Part shown: in pieces, positions 23,294 to 34,220 of the stretch | Position numbering within the stretch: position 1 is the first letter of the stretch | How the letters are laid out: every line of letters starts with the position of its first letter | NCBI GenBank assembly: GCA_014529385.2 | Contig: CM043944.1 | Span: 180,627,740 to 180,691,739, forward strand | Source of the DNA: Adiantum capillus-veneris | Taxonomy: Eukaryota > Streptophyta > Polypodiopsida > Polypodiales > Pteridaceae | Direction: 5' to 3' | Length of the DNA stretch: 64,000 bases | Made by a program: the position numbers and the translations under genes | The notes under the pieces: model-generated | Seen by the model: the letters and a program-made list of their open reading frames with translations, nothing else | What the model was told of the DNA's origin: nothing | The model's database searches: none

Positions 23294-24499
23294 CTGATGG
23301 GAAGGGGGAAATGGAAAAAACACCCAGTATATAATATACCTACCTCGTACTCCCTTTTGATCTACACCGTGGAGTCAGCGACCCTCGCAGCTCCTTGTAG
23401 CTCATGCCCGACACCCAGGTGGTCTCCCTACCTGTTATGCCGCTCCTCACGGCCTTCTAGCAATCGGTGCTCCCACTCATCCTCTACCTTACAACAGCCA
23501 GCACTTCGTGGCTCTTCTTCCTTGTGTGCTTGTTCTAGGACCCTCTCTGTAGCGTTCCAACCCCCTCACGGCATGCATCAATCTCTTCTCCACCCTTTGA
23601 TGGTGGTACGTGGCCCTTCCTTGCTACAGCCCCGTCACTTGATCTTCCTTCATCTCTGTCTGGAGAACTGTCCTCGGTCCTCTTGGCTCCTCTCTGTTGC
23701 CCCCCCCGCCTTCTTGGTCCCCTCCTAGCTTTTACTATCTGGCCACCCGCGGCTGCCTTCTATTGCAATGGCGGCCCTACCTATCTTTGGCCATTCCGTC
23801 TCTCTTTCCCATGCAAGCCCACTTGGCAGCTCATTCCCATGCAGAACCAGGCAGATGGCGTACTTTTCTCCTCATGCAGGCTGCAGCTCGCGGCCATACC
23901 TTCTTTTTTGAATTCTCTACAACAAACATATGTTCCTTTAAAAAAAAAAAACCTTGATATGGCAAGCATTCACTCGCAAATTAAGATCATCGAACCGCCT
24001 CCAATTGCCGACAATCAGTGTCTCACAGCACTTTGAACACCAAAGAGATCACCTCGTTGATATTCTCCTCCCTTGCCACAATGTACGATGCCTCACAAAA
24101 GTTTTCGTGCATCTTCAAGCATTCTGACTCGCAAATCTTTTGCACCATGTCTGGCCTGTTAAATGGCCCACTTAGCATACACATCCAACGGTACCTGTGA
24201 CACTTGGTGCCCGACACAGGCTCAAGCACATTGTTGCGACACTGCCTACTGCCATACACCTGCAACAATGAGCCTTTCCATGAGTCAACATTTTTGAGCT
24301 GCACTAGCGTGTGTAAGGGTAGATACATGCCCTGGTAGTAGGTACGCTTGGTGTGGTGGGTTTGTGGAGTGTGAGAATAGTGGAAATCGAGCAGGCAGTG
24401 GTCTCCTAGTGTGCAGTGTTGTTTTGAAGGTGTTTTCCAAAAGGATAGGGGTGTTGTGGATACCCTGAGCTATAGAGAGGCCCTTTTGTTTGTGCCGAG
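23294..24499 (-). other. Presumed LTR or leader of element D
   Basis: Non-coding, CT-rich in 23,380-23,780, with an A11-12 run near 23,940. If 23,274 is a primer site, the adjoining bases are the LTR; no second copy is in the window to prove it. A 101-codon minus frame at 24,023-24,328 has several Cys residues (ECLKMHENFCE) but no recognised domain. Confidence 0.3.
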
Positions 24500-24674
24500 C
24501 ATGTTCCCCCATTCCCCCTTTCAAATGTCATCAATTTCTATGCTATCTTTTGTGTGTGTGTGAGGGTCTAGATTTATTTTAATTTCTTTATGTCACTTGG
24601 GCCCCATCATACGGGGTCCCATAAGTTGGTAGGACTTCTTCTTCTATTATTGTTTGTTCTTCAGTGAATTGACA
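24500..24674 (-). repeat. Partial R2 LTR, minus orientation
   Basis: Corresponds to the first ~170 bp of the R2 LTR at 39,722-40,391 in the same orientation: GTGTGTGT followed by T-rich sequence, then CCCATAAGTTGGTAGGACTT (cf. CCCGTAAGTTGGTGGGAACT), and TTCTTCAGTG before a terminal GACA. It faces the plus-strand piece at 24,714. Confidence 0.65.
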
Positions 24675-24713
24675 CGTCAGTAGTTTTGTGATATTTTGTC
24701 TTAAATTGTTGCG

Positions 24714-25240
24714 TATCAAGCCACTGAAGAACGGAACCAACTTGCAGATGTTGACCCAGGGCCTAAACTCTAAATGAAGAAGAAAAAGCAGTAGATGTAC
24801 AGATTTCCATAGTTCATGCTAATCTATTGATGTGGTAGATTGTATGGATTTTTGCACCTTGCACTAGCTTGCTGACGTGGTAGATTGTACAAAGTTTTGT
24901 AGATTGTGATGGCTGCTTTTCGGGCCATATGCTTTTTGGACTAGTTGGTTTTGAATTTAAAGCTTTTCATGTAAATTGCTTTTAATGGCCAAGGTCCTTT
25001 AAATATGAGGCTAGGGCTCATTCTCTGGCCCTCTTCTGGGAGAAGGAGCAGAGGATGGAGTACCGGCTTGTACTCTTTTGATGTAATATAAAGAAATACC
25101 AAAAGGGGAGCCAAGGTTTGGGGCCAATACTCTTTGGGGTAGAATTCCTCCACTTTGTGTTGCATGTGCTCTCTCTTTCAATTTAGTTTTTATTGAAGTG
25201 CTTAAAATCTGTTCAGTCTGTTCTTTTCTTTTGACAGTTC
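24714..25240 (+). repeat. Partial R2 LTR, plus orientation
   Basis: Starts ATCAAGCCACTGAAGAACGG, like 62,208 onward. It carries the conserved downstream part: GGAGTACCGG, a TATAAAGAAATA box near 25,085, GGTTTGGGGCC and TTGAAGTGCTTAAA. The internal block present in the 62-kb copy (the ACACACAC and GACGAGTTCCCATCAACTTA portion) is missing here and lies inverted at 24,500-24,674. It ends where the LINE begins. Confidence 0.7.
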
Positions 25241-25259
25241 TCACAAAACCTGAGTGTTG

Positions 25260-25860
25260 CTAAACATAAAAAACCCCCATAGTCATACATAGCCGATCCC
25301 AAGCTGCCAACTCCACCCCATGCACTAAATCATGGCCACCTCCTATCCTGTGAGAGGGGTCCTCCAACATGTTGAAGTCCCCCCTAGCACACCATTTCTC
25401 TACATGCGGCAAAGACTCAACAACATGAGACCAAAACTCATCACATGCACTTGCCACATTGGGCGTGTAAATGTTCAGGAAACCCATGAGGAAACCTTGA
25501 ATCTATATAGTAACCCACTGATCTCTACTTGGCACAATAATACCTTTTCCCACAATGGCCTCCTTTCAAGAATCCACAATAGTCATATATACCCCGCCCT
25601 CGATACCTCAAGGTCCAAATAGAGCTCACCAAAACACCTCATAGCGACCATGCAAAATTGACCAACATGTCTAATGCGGATCTCACACAGATGATACTCC
25701 TACAACATAGGAATATCAATCTCACCACTCACAGGCATCGATGAATCTCCTGATGCAATTGACCCATCTGACATTGAAATTGGGGACCACCTAATCCATG
25801 CACTTCCATGAGACAATTCTCATGGGCTCAATGACAGAAAATAGATGTTGCAATACTAGC
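25260..25860 (-). pseudogene. LINE ORF2: endonuclease domain fragment
   Basis: The minus frame at 25,260-25,487 encodes GFLNIYTPNVASACDEFWSH and then CARGDFNMLEDPSHRIGG. This is the G-D-F-N core of the APE-type endonuclease of plant L1-like non-LTR retrotransposons. The domain's N-terminal part is readable upstream in shifted frames to about 25,860 (VHGLGGPQ, corresponding to the W-N-x-R-G-L-G-G start). The frame is cut at 25,260, against the R2 LTR, so the rest of the endonuclease and the reverse transcriptase are absent. The endonuclease would nick target DNA for target-primed reverse transcription. Confidence 0.8.
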
Positions 25861-26982
25861 CAACCTTGCTATCTTTGAGGTTGTATTGAAAGGGGAGTAA
25901 TCCATATCCGAGCAACCTCTAGAAAAGCACGTTTGGAGTGACTGTCCCACCCAGGCCCACGCCAAGCATGCAGCCCATAGGGCTACATCCTCTGTCGAAG
26001 AATCCTCATGTACAAATACATAGCATGGAGGGATATGAGTGTCATCAAACAAATCACCACAATGTGCCTGCAACTCGCTACATGCAACAGTGTCACGTTG
26101 AACTTGGTTGAAGGCCAAAGTGTCTATACCGGGTTTTTCACCCCTAGGTCCCCTGTGTGGTGTGAGAACTCAGTGGCCTAGATCTAGAGCTAGCCAAGAG
26201 CTGTGTGAAGGGTCCGCTCTGTAGGGTCCTTGCCGCACGGCGGAAAGGAGAAACCTACCAATGGATCCAAAGACTCATTGCCTTGAGCTAAAAAGAGCAC
26301 GTGGACTGGAAAGCAAGCCTCCTCCCGGTGGTGGGAGAGGAATCGCATGAGACTATATTCAAAGAGGTCCCATTGTCTGCAAATGTCAAAGCTAGTAAAA
26401 CCTTGAGGGACTACATCAAAAGGGGAAGTCTGACCCAGAAGCAGCAGCCTCAAATGGGGCTGTCCCTCCCAAGCCACACGGCTCGGGAGAAAGCATCACC
26501 AAGAGAGCACCTTGCTATTGACGTGTGTCTAATACCCTGCATCAGAGGAGGAGTAGCAGTGGGGTTGGAAGATGAGGCTGAGTGCCCCACCCGCGAGAGA
26601 GGAGAAGTGGGAGGTGCAGATGAAGGTGGACGAGGTGGGGGGGGGGGAGACGAGGGAGGAAAAGCGGCAGTGTTTGAGGGAGGAGGAGGGGGAGGAGTTG
26701 AAGAGGACCGAGTCTCCTCTGGGGGTCTTGCTGAAGGGGGTCAAAAAGGTCCCTGTCGGAACCTAATGTTGCTAAGTTGCAAGAGGTTGGCCACGAGGGG
26801 GAGTAGTGTAGCAAGCTTGTCCCTGTCGATTGCAACCACCGTGACCAATAGGCACCTGCTGCCAATTTTCAGTTGTATGATCCCTAGCGTGTGTTGAGGC
26901 CTTTGGCAAGTGGCCCATTTGTCTACAAATGAAGCACTATTTTAGGAGACCCAAATACTCCACATTGTGTTTGATCCAACCC
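25861..26982 (-). pseudogene. LINE ORF1-ORF2 intermediate region
   Basis: Lies between the ORF1-like and endonuclease parts in the same orientation. It reads as Ser/Pro-rich and low-complexity (a poly-C tract near 26,638-26,650 on the minus strand), with broken frames at 25,828-26,118 and 26,190-26,477. Plant LINE ORF1 proteins have variable Pro/Ser-rich C-terminal regions, which fits. No zinc knuckle is clearly intact. Confidence 0.4.
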
Positions 26983-27297
26983 CTACTCACACAAGGTAGA
27001 AGTATCATCTTCGGGAGGGAGTGTGTGCCTTGAACAAGAACCTAGACAGTAGGTAAACTCATGGCCTTGGCCACACACAATTAAAGCTACAGTGTGCAGA
27101 GACTCCAAAATTGTCTCAAACATGGGGAGAAGAGGAAGGTACTCTCTCCTCATGCCTAAGAAGAAAACCGAGATAGGCAAATCGACCTCCTCCTCAAGCA
27201 CATTTATAGTCTGGTCAAAACCATGATGCCATCGTCTGAAGTAGGCTTGAGCTCCTTGGATACAAAGCAGGCTCATTGAAATCACCTTAGATGTCAT
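26983..27297 (-). pseudogene. LINE ORF1-like N-terminal domain
   Basis: The 104-codon minus frame contains YFRRWHHGFDQTINVLEEE and LPISVFFLGMRREYLPL. The R-x-W-x-x-x-F-D phrase followed by a V-x-L-P-G-L-like strand is characteristic of the RNA-binding ORF1 domain found in plant LINEs (DUF4283-like). The position upstream of the endonuclease supports this. Stops and lost residues show decay. Confidence 0.5.
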
Positions 27298-27665
27298 CTC
27301 TAGACACTTGAACTCTATCTAATAGTACCCTCTTCCCAAGAGTTGGACATCGGTGATCTTACCCACATCATCAAAGAGGATTCAGGCCTGGAGTAAGTGT
27401 CATAATAAGCAATTATATCTAATTCTCCTAAATGATCATTTAATATGGGGAAGTGCCAGGGGAGAAAAAGCTAGAATATTGGTAGGGATCCAAAGGAGGG
27501 AAAATAGGGATCCAAAGGGGGGCCCATGTGCAAAATAGCAATGTGCAGCAATAGGGATTAAAAGACCCTAAGGTGTAGCCCATTAAGAGTTCCAAAATGC
27601 TAAGGTTCCAAAATTCAAAGGTGTCTCCAAAGGTCAAACGCTAGGGAAATTGGGTGCTTAGTGTG
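27298..27665. other. Spacer before the G1 LTR
   Basis: Non-coding; AT-rich with short direct repeats (GGGATCCAAAGG twice near 27,485-27,520). It may include the LINE 5' end. Nothing else is supported. Confidence 0.4.
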
Positions 27666-28942
27666 TGTCACAAAAAGTCTTTATCAATCCCTACATAGGA
27701 GGGGGCGATCCTTGCAAGTAGGGGAGGAGAGAGAAACTCACACACACACACACACACACACAAGCTCCCTTTACACAAAGTGAATGAGGGACACATGTCA
27801 GCATCCTAGCCTAGATGCCCTCAAGGTGTACTCAAATCCTATTGGATGGCCTTGGAGGTGGACCAATGAGAATTAGGCTAGAGTAAATCTAGTTTAATTA
27901 ATTTAAAAACACTTAATAAAAGAACCAATGGGAGTTAATCTCTCTAGAAGACTATTGGACAGTTTCCCAAGGGGTCCAATGAGCATTCAGCAGCCAAATG
28001 GCTTGCCTGATTCCTATTGGCCAGGAGGCAAAGGGGTCCAATGAGAGTTTAGTTGCATTTATTAATTACCTAAATCTCTCACAAAATGGGAAAGGGGGAC
28101 ACATGTCAGAAGGCTATCACTTATGCTGCTTAATTATCATTGGCTAAGCCTGGGGAGGACCAATAGGATGCTAGCAAGAGGGGTTGACCAAGAGAGAGAG
28201 GGGGCTGATTTTTCAAAGGCATTATCACCTACACACTCACACTAGCTCATGTGTGGAGTAAGAATACCCTCTCTCCTTCTCAAGATTTAATGGAAAGCTT
28301 ATCACCTACTCCAAGCTTGTGAGAAGGGAGGCCTACACCAACAACTCTTGGCTTTGTGATGCAAATCCAACCAAGAGCCAAGCTTCAATGCATGCTCATA
28401 TCCTCTACCATGCTAATCACTAAGCTAAGATATGCTAATATGAGTGATTATGTGAGGAGATGTACATCTTTCTTGTAAGAATACTCCTTCTTCCTCTAAA
28501 TCTACTCTTATACCCCGCTAGCTATCACCATCTTCAAAGATGTGTGAGGTCTTGGGTCTGAGACCGTGAGGGAATTGATGTTGTGTTCGATAAGTATTTT
28601 TCTTAGTTCATGAAGTTTCCATCTTCATTACACTAGCTAGAATTTAAGGAAAACAAAGTATTGTATTGTAAAATGTCTCTCTTGATGGGAAAAACCATAA
28701 TAGAAAGCCTTTTGGAGGGGGGACCGGCTCCATCCAAATCTAGTCCTCAACTGTTGTCATTTGCTTAATTTCTCACTCTTTTGAAGTATTGTTCATGCTA
28801 TCTAACTAGGTGTTATGCTTTTTGTTGCTCTCTCCACCCAAGCACTCTTGTTATTCTCATTAGGAATCTATTCTAATGAAATGCTGACCATGCTCATGCT
28901 ATTTTCCGCTACACACAAGTTACTAGACTAGTAAATGTTACA
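27666..28942 (+). repeat. 5' LTR of chromovirus G1 (start approximate)
   Basis: Ends GTTACA at 28,942, one base before a perfect tRNA-iMet primer site. The start is taken at TGTCAC (27,666), which pairs imperfectly with that end; no 3' copy is in the window to confirm it. It contains a CA microsatellite at 27,738-27,762, the repeated phrase GGACACATGTCAG (27,790 and 28,098), and four ATTGG/CCAAT dyads listed separately. Its length of about 1.28 kb is reasonable for plant gypsy LTRs. Confidence 0.6.
27841..28164. promoter_or_regulatory. Four ATTGG-N16/17-CCAAT dyads
   Basis: Inverted CCAAT-box pairs occupy 27,841-27,867, 27,954-27,980, 28,016-28,042 and 28,139-28,164. The first three have exactly 17 bases between the pentamers, the last 16. 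A ninth single CCAAT is at 27,925. CCAAT boxes bind the NF-Y complex in plants. Position upstream of the presumed transcription start suggests an enhancer-like U3 array; function is inferred. Confidence 0.65.
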
Positions 28943-28943
28943 T

Positions 28944-28955
28944 TGGTATCAGAGC
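28944..28955 (+). other. Primer binding site, tRNA-iMet
   Basis: TGGTATCAGAGC, the exact complement of the plant initiator tRNA-Met 3' end, lies one base after the LTR. Confidence 0.9.
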
Positions 28956-29323
28956 ACAAGGTTTCTCTTTTCTTGCTCAAGAAGGGAGGTCCTCAAGCTA
29001 TCTATCAATGGTTGGTACTATTAATTGCATGTGAGTAAGTAGAATAGGGATTTTTCAGACTTGCAGTGCGCTTGCCTTTGTGCAGTTAACAGGGCATCAC
29101 CGTCAAGAGCTATGGTCTTAATAGTGGAGTCCTATGGCGCTTGCCTACGGCTTAACCACTATTGAGCTATTAGAAGGTTGACAAGAGTCGGTGTTGTTTT
29201 GGTGTTGAATGACCCTCTCTTCTATTCCTTGCAATTAATGGTATTCAAGCCACTGGTATAGTAGCAACTAGGGCTTGAAGTGCCAAAGTACAACTAGAAA
29301 GTTTACACCTAGAAGTTGTTAGA
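28956..29323 (+). other. G1 leader
   Basis: Untranslated region between the primer site and the gag ATG at 29,324. No notable structure was seen. Confidence 0.5.
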
Positions 29324-30830
29324 ATGGCTGAAAATAGTAAAGAGAGTGAAATTAATGTTGATAACTTTGATTTTGCTAATGAGCAAGCTACTAATGATGC
29401 CCCAATGCTTGTTAACTATCTTGTTTCTAGGCTTCAATAAGCCATGGGCAATCCATAGTGAAGTGCAATGGCAGCTTCGTGACCATGGGATTCTCCAAGA
29501 TCCCCACCATGACGAGAGAGCACCTAGGAAGCCTCCTTGCAAGACTTACAAAAGAGGTCTCTCTTCGATTTGGGAAGAAGAAGAGGATCACTATGAAGGG
29601 CTCGGAAATTTGCTCCTTGATGACGCATCTCCTTCTCAAAGGAGAACTCGAGAGCCTCTACCAAAGGAACGATAAAGAAGTGAGTCTCCCACCACCTCAA
29701 TAGAGATGGCTCCACGAAGACGGCGGGCTAAATGCTTTCCATTGCCTCCAACATGCATAAGACCATCACATACTTCTCCACACCATACTTCAAAGAGGGA
29801 TGACAAAAAGCAAGAGAAGAAAAAGGCGAGAAAGAGGAAACCCTCTTCTCCATCTTCTTCATCCTCTTCCTCTTATGACAGTGATTGGTGAAGACAACAA
29901 AGATCAAGGAAAGAAAAAGGCAAGAAAGAGGTCACCCTCTTCCTAAAATTCTTCATCTTTTGAAGAAAGTGATGGTGCAACCTTTGAACCATCAAAAAGA
30001 AGAGGCCATAGGAAATCCTATGCCGCATGGAAGAGATCATCAAAGCTGAAGAAGTTCAAAGAGGGAGGAAAGAGCATCTCTTTCCTTACCTACGATGGCA
30101 CTTTTGGTGCTACAGACAAAGTCTTGGCCTTTATCCAACAATTTGATGTGGCGCTCGGAGATGAGGGCTTCACGGAGTCCTCTAAGCTATGCCATGTAGC
30201 TTTGCACTTTCAAAAGTCCGCCCAAAAATGGTGGTCTAGCCTAAGAGCCAAATGTGAAGATCCACAAACATGGAAAGATTTAAGAGCTTCCATTATGAAG
30301 CAGTTTTTGGCCACCGATGCCAAAGACAAAGTACTCACCGAATGGAGAATCTTGAAGCTCTCTCCCTATGAATCCATCCACAAATATGTAGACAAGTTTT
30401 GGGACCTACAACTCAAAGCCACTGTCTTGAAAAAAGGTTGAATTTTGGAGAGCAAAAGCAGGAATTTTGTGCGGGCTTAACCGAAGAAATGGCAGAGTAT
30501 GTCAACTCCCACAGGCCACACACCATATCGGCGGAAATACATCATACTATGGTGTCCTCTCAAATCAATTTCCAAACAGGGGCTAATAGGAATTCTAAGC
30601 CCCCTAAAAACAAGGGTTCCAATGAGCCTAAGGGGAAGGACAATGTCCAAAAGTCTCCTAAGCGCAATTCCAGCAAAGCTAAGGAGAAGGGAGGTTACAA
30701 AGGCAAAAATAAACTCTCTCCTGAAGAGCTTGAGCGTTATTGCAAGGATAACCGGTGTTTCAAGTGCGGCAAATAAGGGCATGTGTACCGCGCTTGTCCC
30801 CAAAAGAACAACTGCCATGATCCTCCTTAG
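29324..30830 (+). pseudogene. gag: G1 gag with zinc knuckle
   Basis: Starts at ATG 29,324 (MAENSKESEINVDNFDF), hits a stop after about 43 codons and continues in other frames. A basic Ser-rich region at 29,706-29,891 precedes the capsid domain at 30,060-30,441 (TYDGTFGATDKVLAFIQQFD, QKSAQKWWSSLRA, YESIHKYVDKFWDLQLKA). After a frameshift near 30,435 the frame at 30,399-30,776 runs through a Lys-rich stretch into the knuckle CFKCGK-stop-GHVYRAC, where an in-frame TAA replaces one residue. The inverted copy at 43,791-44,687 has the knuckle intact (CFKCGEQGHGYHSC). This copy cannot make full-length gag. Confidence 0.9.
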
Positions 30831-30835
30831 CTACC

Positions 30836-31390
30836 TTGGTCGAAATACAAGAGGAGAAAAATCATCACAAAGGATCTCCTCTATGCCATGCTTGGGGAAA
30901 GGTAAGAGAACATGATGCTTTTATTCTCTTTGACCCTAGTTCTAATCACAATTTTACATCTATAGAGTTGGACACCAAGCTAGGCATACAAGCCTACGAG
31001 ATGGGAGATGTCCTACCCGCAAACATTGCTTTCAAGGGGCAAGAAGCTTTAGTCACTCCCTTAAGCGGGAAAATGAGGCTCCATGTCCAAAGCTATGTGG
31101 ACAAAGAGGACTTCTTTATCTCTCCTCTCAAGCATGAGGATGTAATCCTAGGGGCACCATGGTTTGATTGCATGGCTGCCAATGTTAAATTCCCTGAAAG
31201 GAGAATCTCCTTTATGTTCAGGGAAAAAGATATGTATATAGATGCTAAGGAAATGGGTAACACTATACCCATTGTACATACACAATCTTTCAACAATTCA
31301 ATAAAGAGCCCTATTTCCATATACATGATTTTTGTTAAAGATTCTCAAAATGAACCTTATGTTTTAGCAAAAGAAAATATACACAATTAA
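30836..31390 (+). pseudogene. G1 protease domain
   Basis: 184-codon frame. The active-site strand reads FILFDPSSNHNF; the G1 inverted copy has FILFDPGSTHDF, so a Gly and a Thr have been lost here. The rest of the fold is recognisable: KLRLHV-like flap, VILGAPWFD (terminal I-L-G-x-P-W), then ERRISFMFR. D-P-G-S-T in place of D-S/T-G occurs in many plant chromoviruses. The frame leads toward reverse transcriptase but ends at a TAA at 31,388. Confidence 0.85.
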
Positions 31391-32135
31391 AAGGAATTAG
31401 AGTTATCCAATTTTCTCAAGGGGTTTCAAGATGTCTTTATTGACAACATCCCTTGTGAGATACCTCCTAAACATGGCAATGATGACCATGCAATTGTACT
31501 TCTTCCAAGAAGTTCACCACCTAACAAACCTCCTTATAGAGTTTCTCAAGCTCAACAAGAGGAGATTATGCGTGCATGAGTTAGTTGAGAAGGGCATGGT
31601 TAGGCCTAGCTCATCTCCATTTTGTTCTCCTGTGCTACTAGTGAAAAAGAAAGATGGCACATATCGTATGTGTGTCGACTATAGAGCACTAAATAGGATC
31701 ATTATCAAGAATAGATTTCCCGTTATACGGGTAGAAGACCTATTTGATAATCTACAAGGGTCTACCTACTTCAGTAGGATTGACCTAAAAAGTGGCTATC
31801 ATCAAATAAGGATAACTGATCAAGACATTGTAAAGACCACATTTCGAACTACGTTTGGTATTTACAAATACATTGTCATGCCTTTTTGCTTGACCAATGC
31901 ACCAGCCACATTCAAATGCTTGATGGAGAAGCTATTCAGGCCTTACCAAACCTTTACTACAGTGTTCTTTGATGATATCATCATCTACTCTAATTCATTA
32001 GACAAACACAAGAAACACCTCTAGGTAATATTTCAAGTTCTAAGAGAGAGAAAACTTTTTGTTAATCGAAAGAAAAGTGATGTTTTCTTACAAGAGATTC
32101 AGTATTTAGGTCACATAATCTCTCAAGAATCTTTA
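31391..32135 (+). pseudogene. pol: G1 reverse transcriptase
   Basis: Resumes after the stop with LSNFLKGFQDVFIDNIP and, in frame 31,431-32,024, the palm: ELVEKGMVRPSSSPFCSPVL, MCVDYRALNRI, FSRIDLKSGYHQI, FGIYKYIVMPFCLTNAPATF and the catalytic box VFFDDIIIYS (F-F-D-D for the usual Y-V-D-D). A stop at 32,022 truncates it, and the thumb/connection is abbreviated: LGHII is followed by a deletion near 32,138. The enzyme would copy element RNA to DNA in the particle; it is inactive here. Confidence 0.9.
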
Positions 32136-32690
32136 TAGGTATGTCTGCATACTATAGAGGCTTCATAGAGAAGTTCTCACTAATAGCAGGACCATTACAT
32201 GACCTAACAAAGAAAAACGTTAGGTACACATGGTCTTCCAAGGAGAACAATGCTTTCGAAAGAAAAGATTATCTCTCAACATGTGCTTACACTACCGAAT
32301 CTCTCAAACCCATTTGAGGTCCAATGTGATCCTTGTAGTGATTGCCTTGGAGTTGTTTTGCTTCAAGAAGGGCACGCCATGGGCTATGAAAGTTAAAGGC
32401 TCGATACTATTGAGGAAGCTCTAGGCATATATGAAAAGGAACTCCTTGCAGTTCTACATGCCTTAGACTCATGGAAGCACTATTTATTGGGGACTCCTTT
32501 GATTCTGCGAACGGATCACCAAAGTCTTAAGTACTTCATGACGCAGACCAACTCTCTGAAAAACAAATGAGGTGGGAAAATTTCCTTTTGCAATTTCATT
32601 TTCATATTGCTCACATTGCTGGCAAGCATAATCAAGTAGCCGATGCACTCTCAAAATGGCCGAGAGTGAACGCGGTTTCCATAGCAACTC
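32136..32690 (+). pseudogene. pol: G1 RNase H domain
   Basis: Readable in several frames: YYRGFIEKFSLIAGPLHDLT (connection), then VQCDPCSDCLGVVLLQEGHA, EKELLAVLHALDSWKHYLLG, LRTDHQSLKY and NQVADALSKWP. These correspond to the acidic D-x-S, E-L and D-H-x-x-L residues and the final A-D-A-L-S of plant gypsy RNase H. Stops and frameshifts are frequent. Confidence 0.85.
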
Positions 32691-33447
32691 ACAATGATCT
32701 ATCTTCTATGATAGATGAGTACGCTATTGATCCCGATTTTAGAGATGTGATTTCAGCCCTTGCACTAGGGAAGAAAGAGGGACCACTTTACAAGATGGTT
32801 ATCTTCTCTATGGCAATAGACTATGCGTTACGTAGTGACAATAGACTATGCGTTACTAGCTCACTACGTGAGAAAGTAATGTATGAATCTCATGCTCCTT
32901 CTTATGCAGGGCATAGAGGGATTCAGTCTACCCTAAAGGGGATTGAAACATATTTCTATTGGCCTATCATGAAATCAACATACAAGAGTGTGTTTCTAAA
33001 TGTGTGGTATGCCAAAAGACAAAGTTTGATAGAGGGAAGCAGCTTGGATTGCTTCACCCTTTGCCAATCCGTAATTCACCATGGGAGAGCATATCCATGG
33101 ATTTTATCTTTGGATTGCCTAAGTATATCCATGGGAATACAAGAATATGGATGATAGTAGACAGGTTCAACAAACAAGCTCATTTTATACTTGTCAGAAA
33201 GACTATCAAAGACCATCAAATGGCAACCCTCTTTATTTCACAAATCTTCAAGTACCATGGCTTGCCAATGTCCATAATGTCGGATAGAGCTCCTAGAATG
33301 ACCAGTAATTTCTGGAAGGGTCACTTTGAGAATTTAGGAACAAGGCTAAACTTATCTTCGGCCTATCACCCACAAACGGATGGCCAAAGTGAAATAGCTA
33401 ACCTCACAATTCTTGATCTACTAGCCATCACACCCAGACGGTGTTGA
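32691..33447 (+). pseudogene. pol: G1 integrase, 3'-truncated
   Basis: Zinc finger: HAPSYAGHRG and, after a frameshift near 33,000, CVSKCVVCQK (H-H-C-C). Catalytic core: SMDFIFGLPK (first D), IMSDRAPRMTSNFW (second D), YHPQTDGQSEIANL (E). The sequence stops resembling integrase at about 33,447, just after the catalytic Glu, so the C-terminal and chromodomain parts and the 3' LTR are missing. A 17-base direct repeat (AATAGACTATGCGTTAC) at 32,814 and 32,843 is a local duplication. Confidence 0.9.
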
Positions 33448-34137
33448 TCTCTAACATGTCTCTTGATACATTAAAATTACATACCCAAGAAATCTTTCCC
33501 AATTAGGAATATTAAGTGGTTGGCACATCATAATGCAGCACAAACGCTCACCTATGCATGTTACAAGACATAGAAACATAAAATTGTTGATGAACCCTCC
33601 CCCCGCAAATAACCATCTAGGTCTGGGTCATGAGCTGTTCAATAAGTCCCTCATTACTCCTACCGCAAATAACCTAAAAAGGTCTGGGCCATGAGATATA
33701 GAGGCCACTACTCATACTTATTAATACTCTCACCGTAAAGAACCACAAGGGTCCGGAACATATGTAAAAACAACACTTTTCAAAACATTCAATACTCCCC
33801 TTGCAAATAACCATAAGGGTCTAGGGCCATGAGTATGTGCAAGCATTCTCAAACATCATTTCTCACTACTCCACTCGGAGTAATTCCAAAAAAATTCCAA
33901 GCAAAATCACCAAACAAGTTCTCAGATAGATTTAGAGAATTGTTGAAAAAGCATTCTTGACATCAATTACACTCAAAAGATGATTGTGCTTCCATTTTGA
34001 AACCTGCACCAAAATTAGGGTCAGGTTTCTTCCATAAGGTTATAGTTAACCGCAACATGGTCCACAAGCACTTGAATAGTCAAAACAAGCCTCAACAAAA
34101 AGTTGTCATATAGCGGTGATGGTAGTCCCAGGACATA
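33448..34137 (-). other. 3' remnant of gypsy E with repeats
   Basis: Probably the continuation (minus strand) of the gypsy E element split by the copia insertion; frames are broken beyond recognition. Contains the four-unit repeat at 33,597-33,840. The junction with G1 at about 33,447 is abrupt. Confidence 0.4.
33597..33840. repeat. Degenerate minisatellite, four units
   Basis: Core ACCGCAAATAACC...AGGTCTGGGCCATGAG begins at about 33,604, 33,664, 33,734 and 33,802 (periods 60, 70, 68). Units differ at many positions but keep the same order. Confidence 0.8.
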
Positions 34138-34220
34138 GCAATCACACTAGACCTCCAAGGTTATCGGTTTGAGAAGAGACACTTGGTGAGAGATTTCCAA
34201 AAATTTCAAGTCATAATTTG
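34138..34220 (-). pseudogene. gag: Gypsy E gag, distal half
   Basis: Read on the minus strand immediately after the copia target site, it encodes YDLKFLEISHQVSLLKPIT, the usual Y-x-x-x-F-x-x-L-S block of Ty3/gypsy gag, then a stop. It continues the frame of 39,294-39,521 exactly, with the 5-bp target duplication counted once, so the two pieces were one gene before the copia insertion. Confidence 0.8.

Noticed and set aside
23282-24036. Pro/Ser/Cys-rich plus frames
   Set aside because: CT-rich base composition generates them; they lie in a presumed LTR/leader and show no motif.
26301-26897. 198-codon Gly/Glu-rich plus frame
   Set aside because: It is antisense to the LINE and is opened by purine-rich composition.
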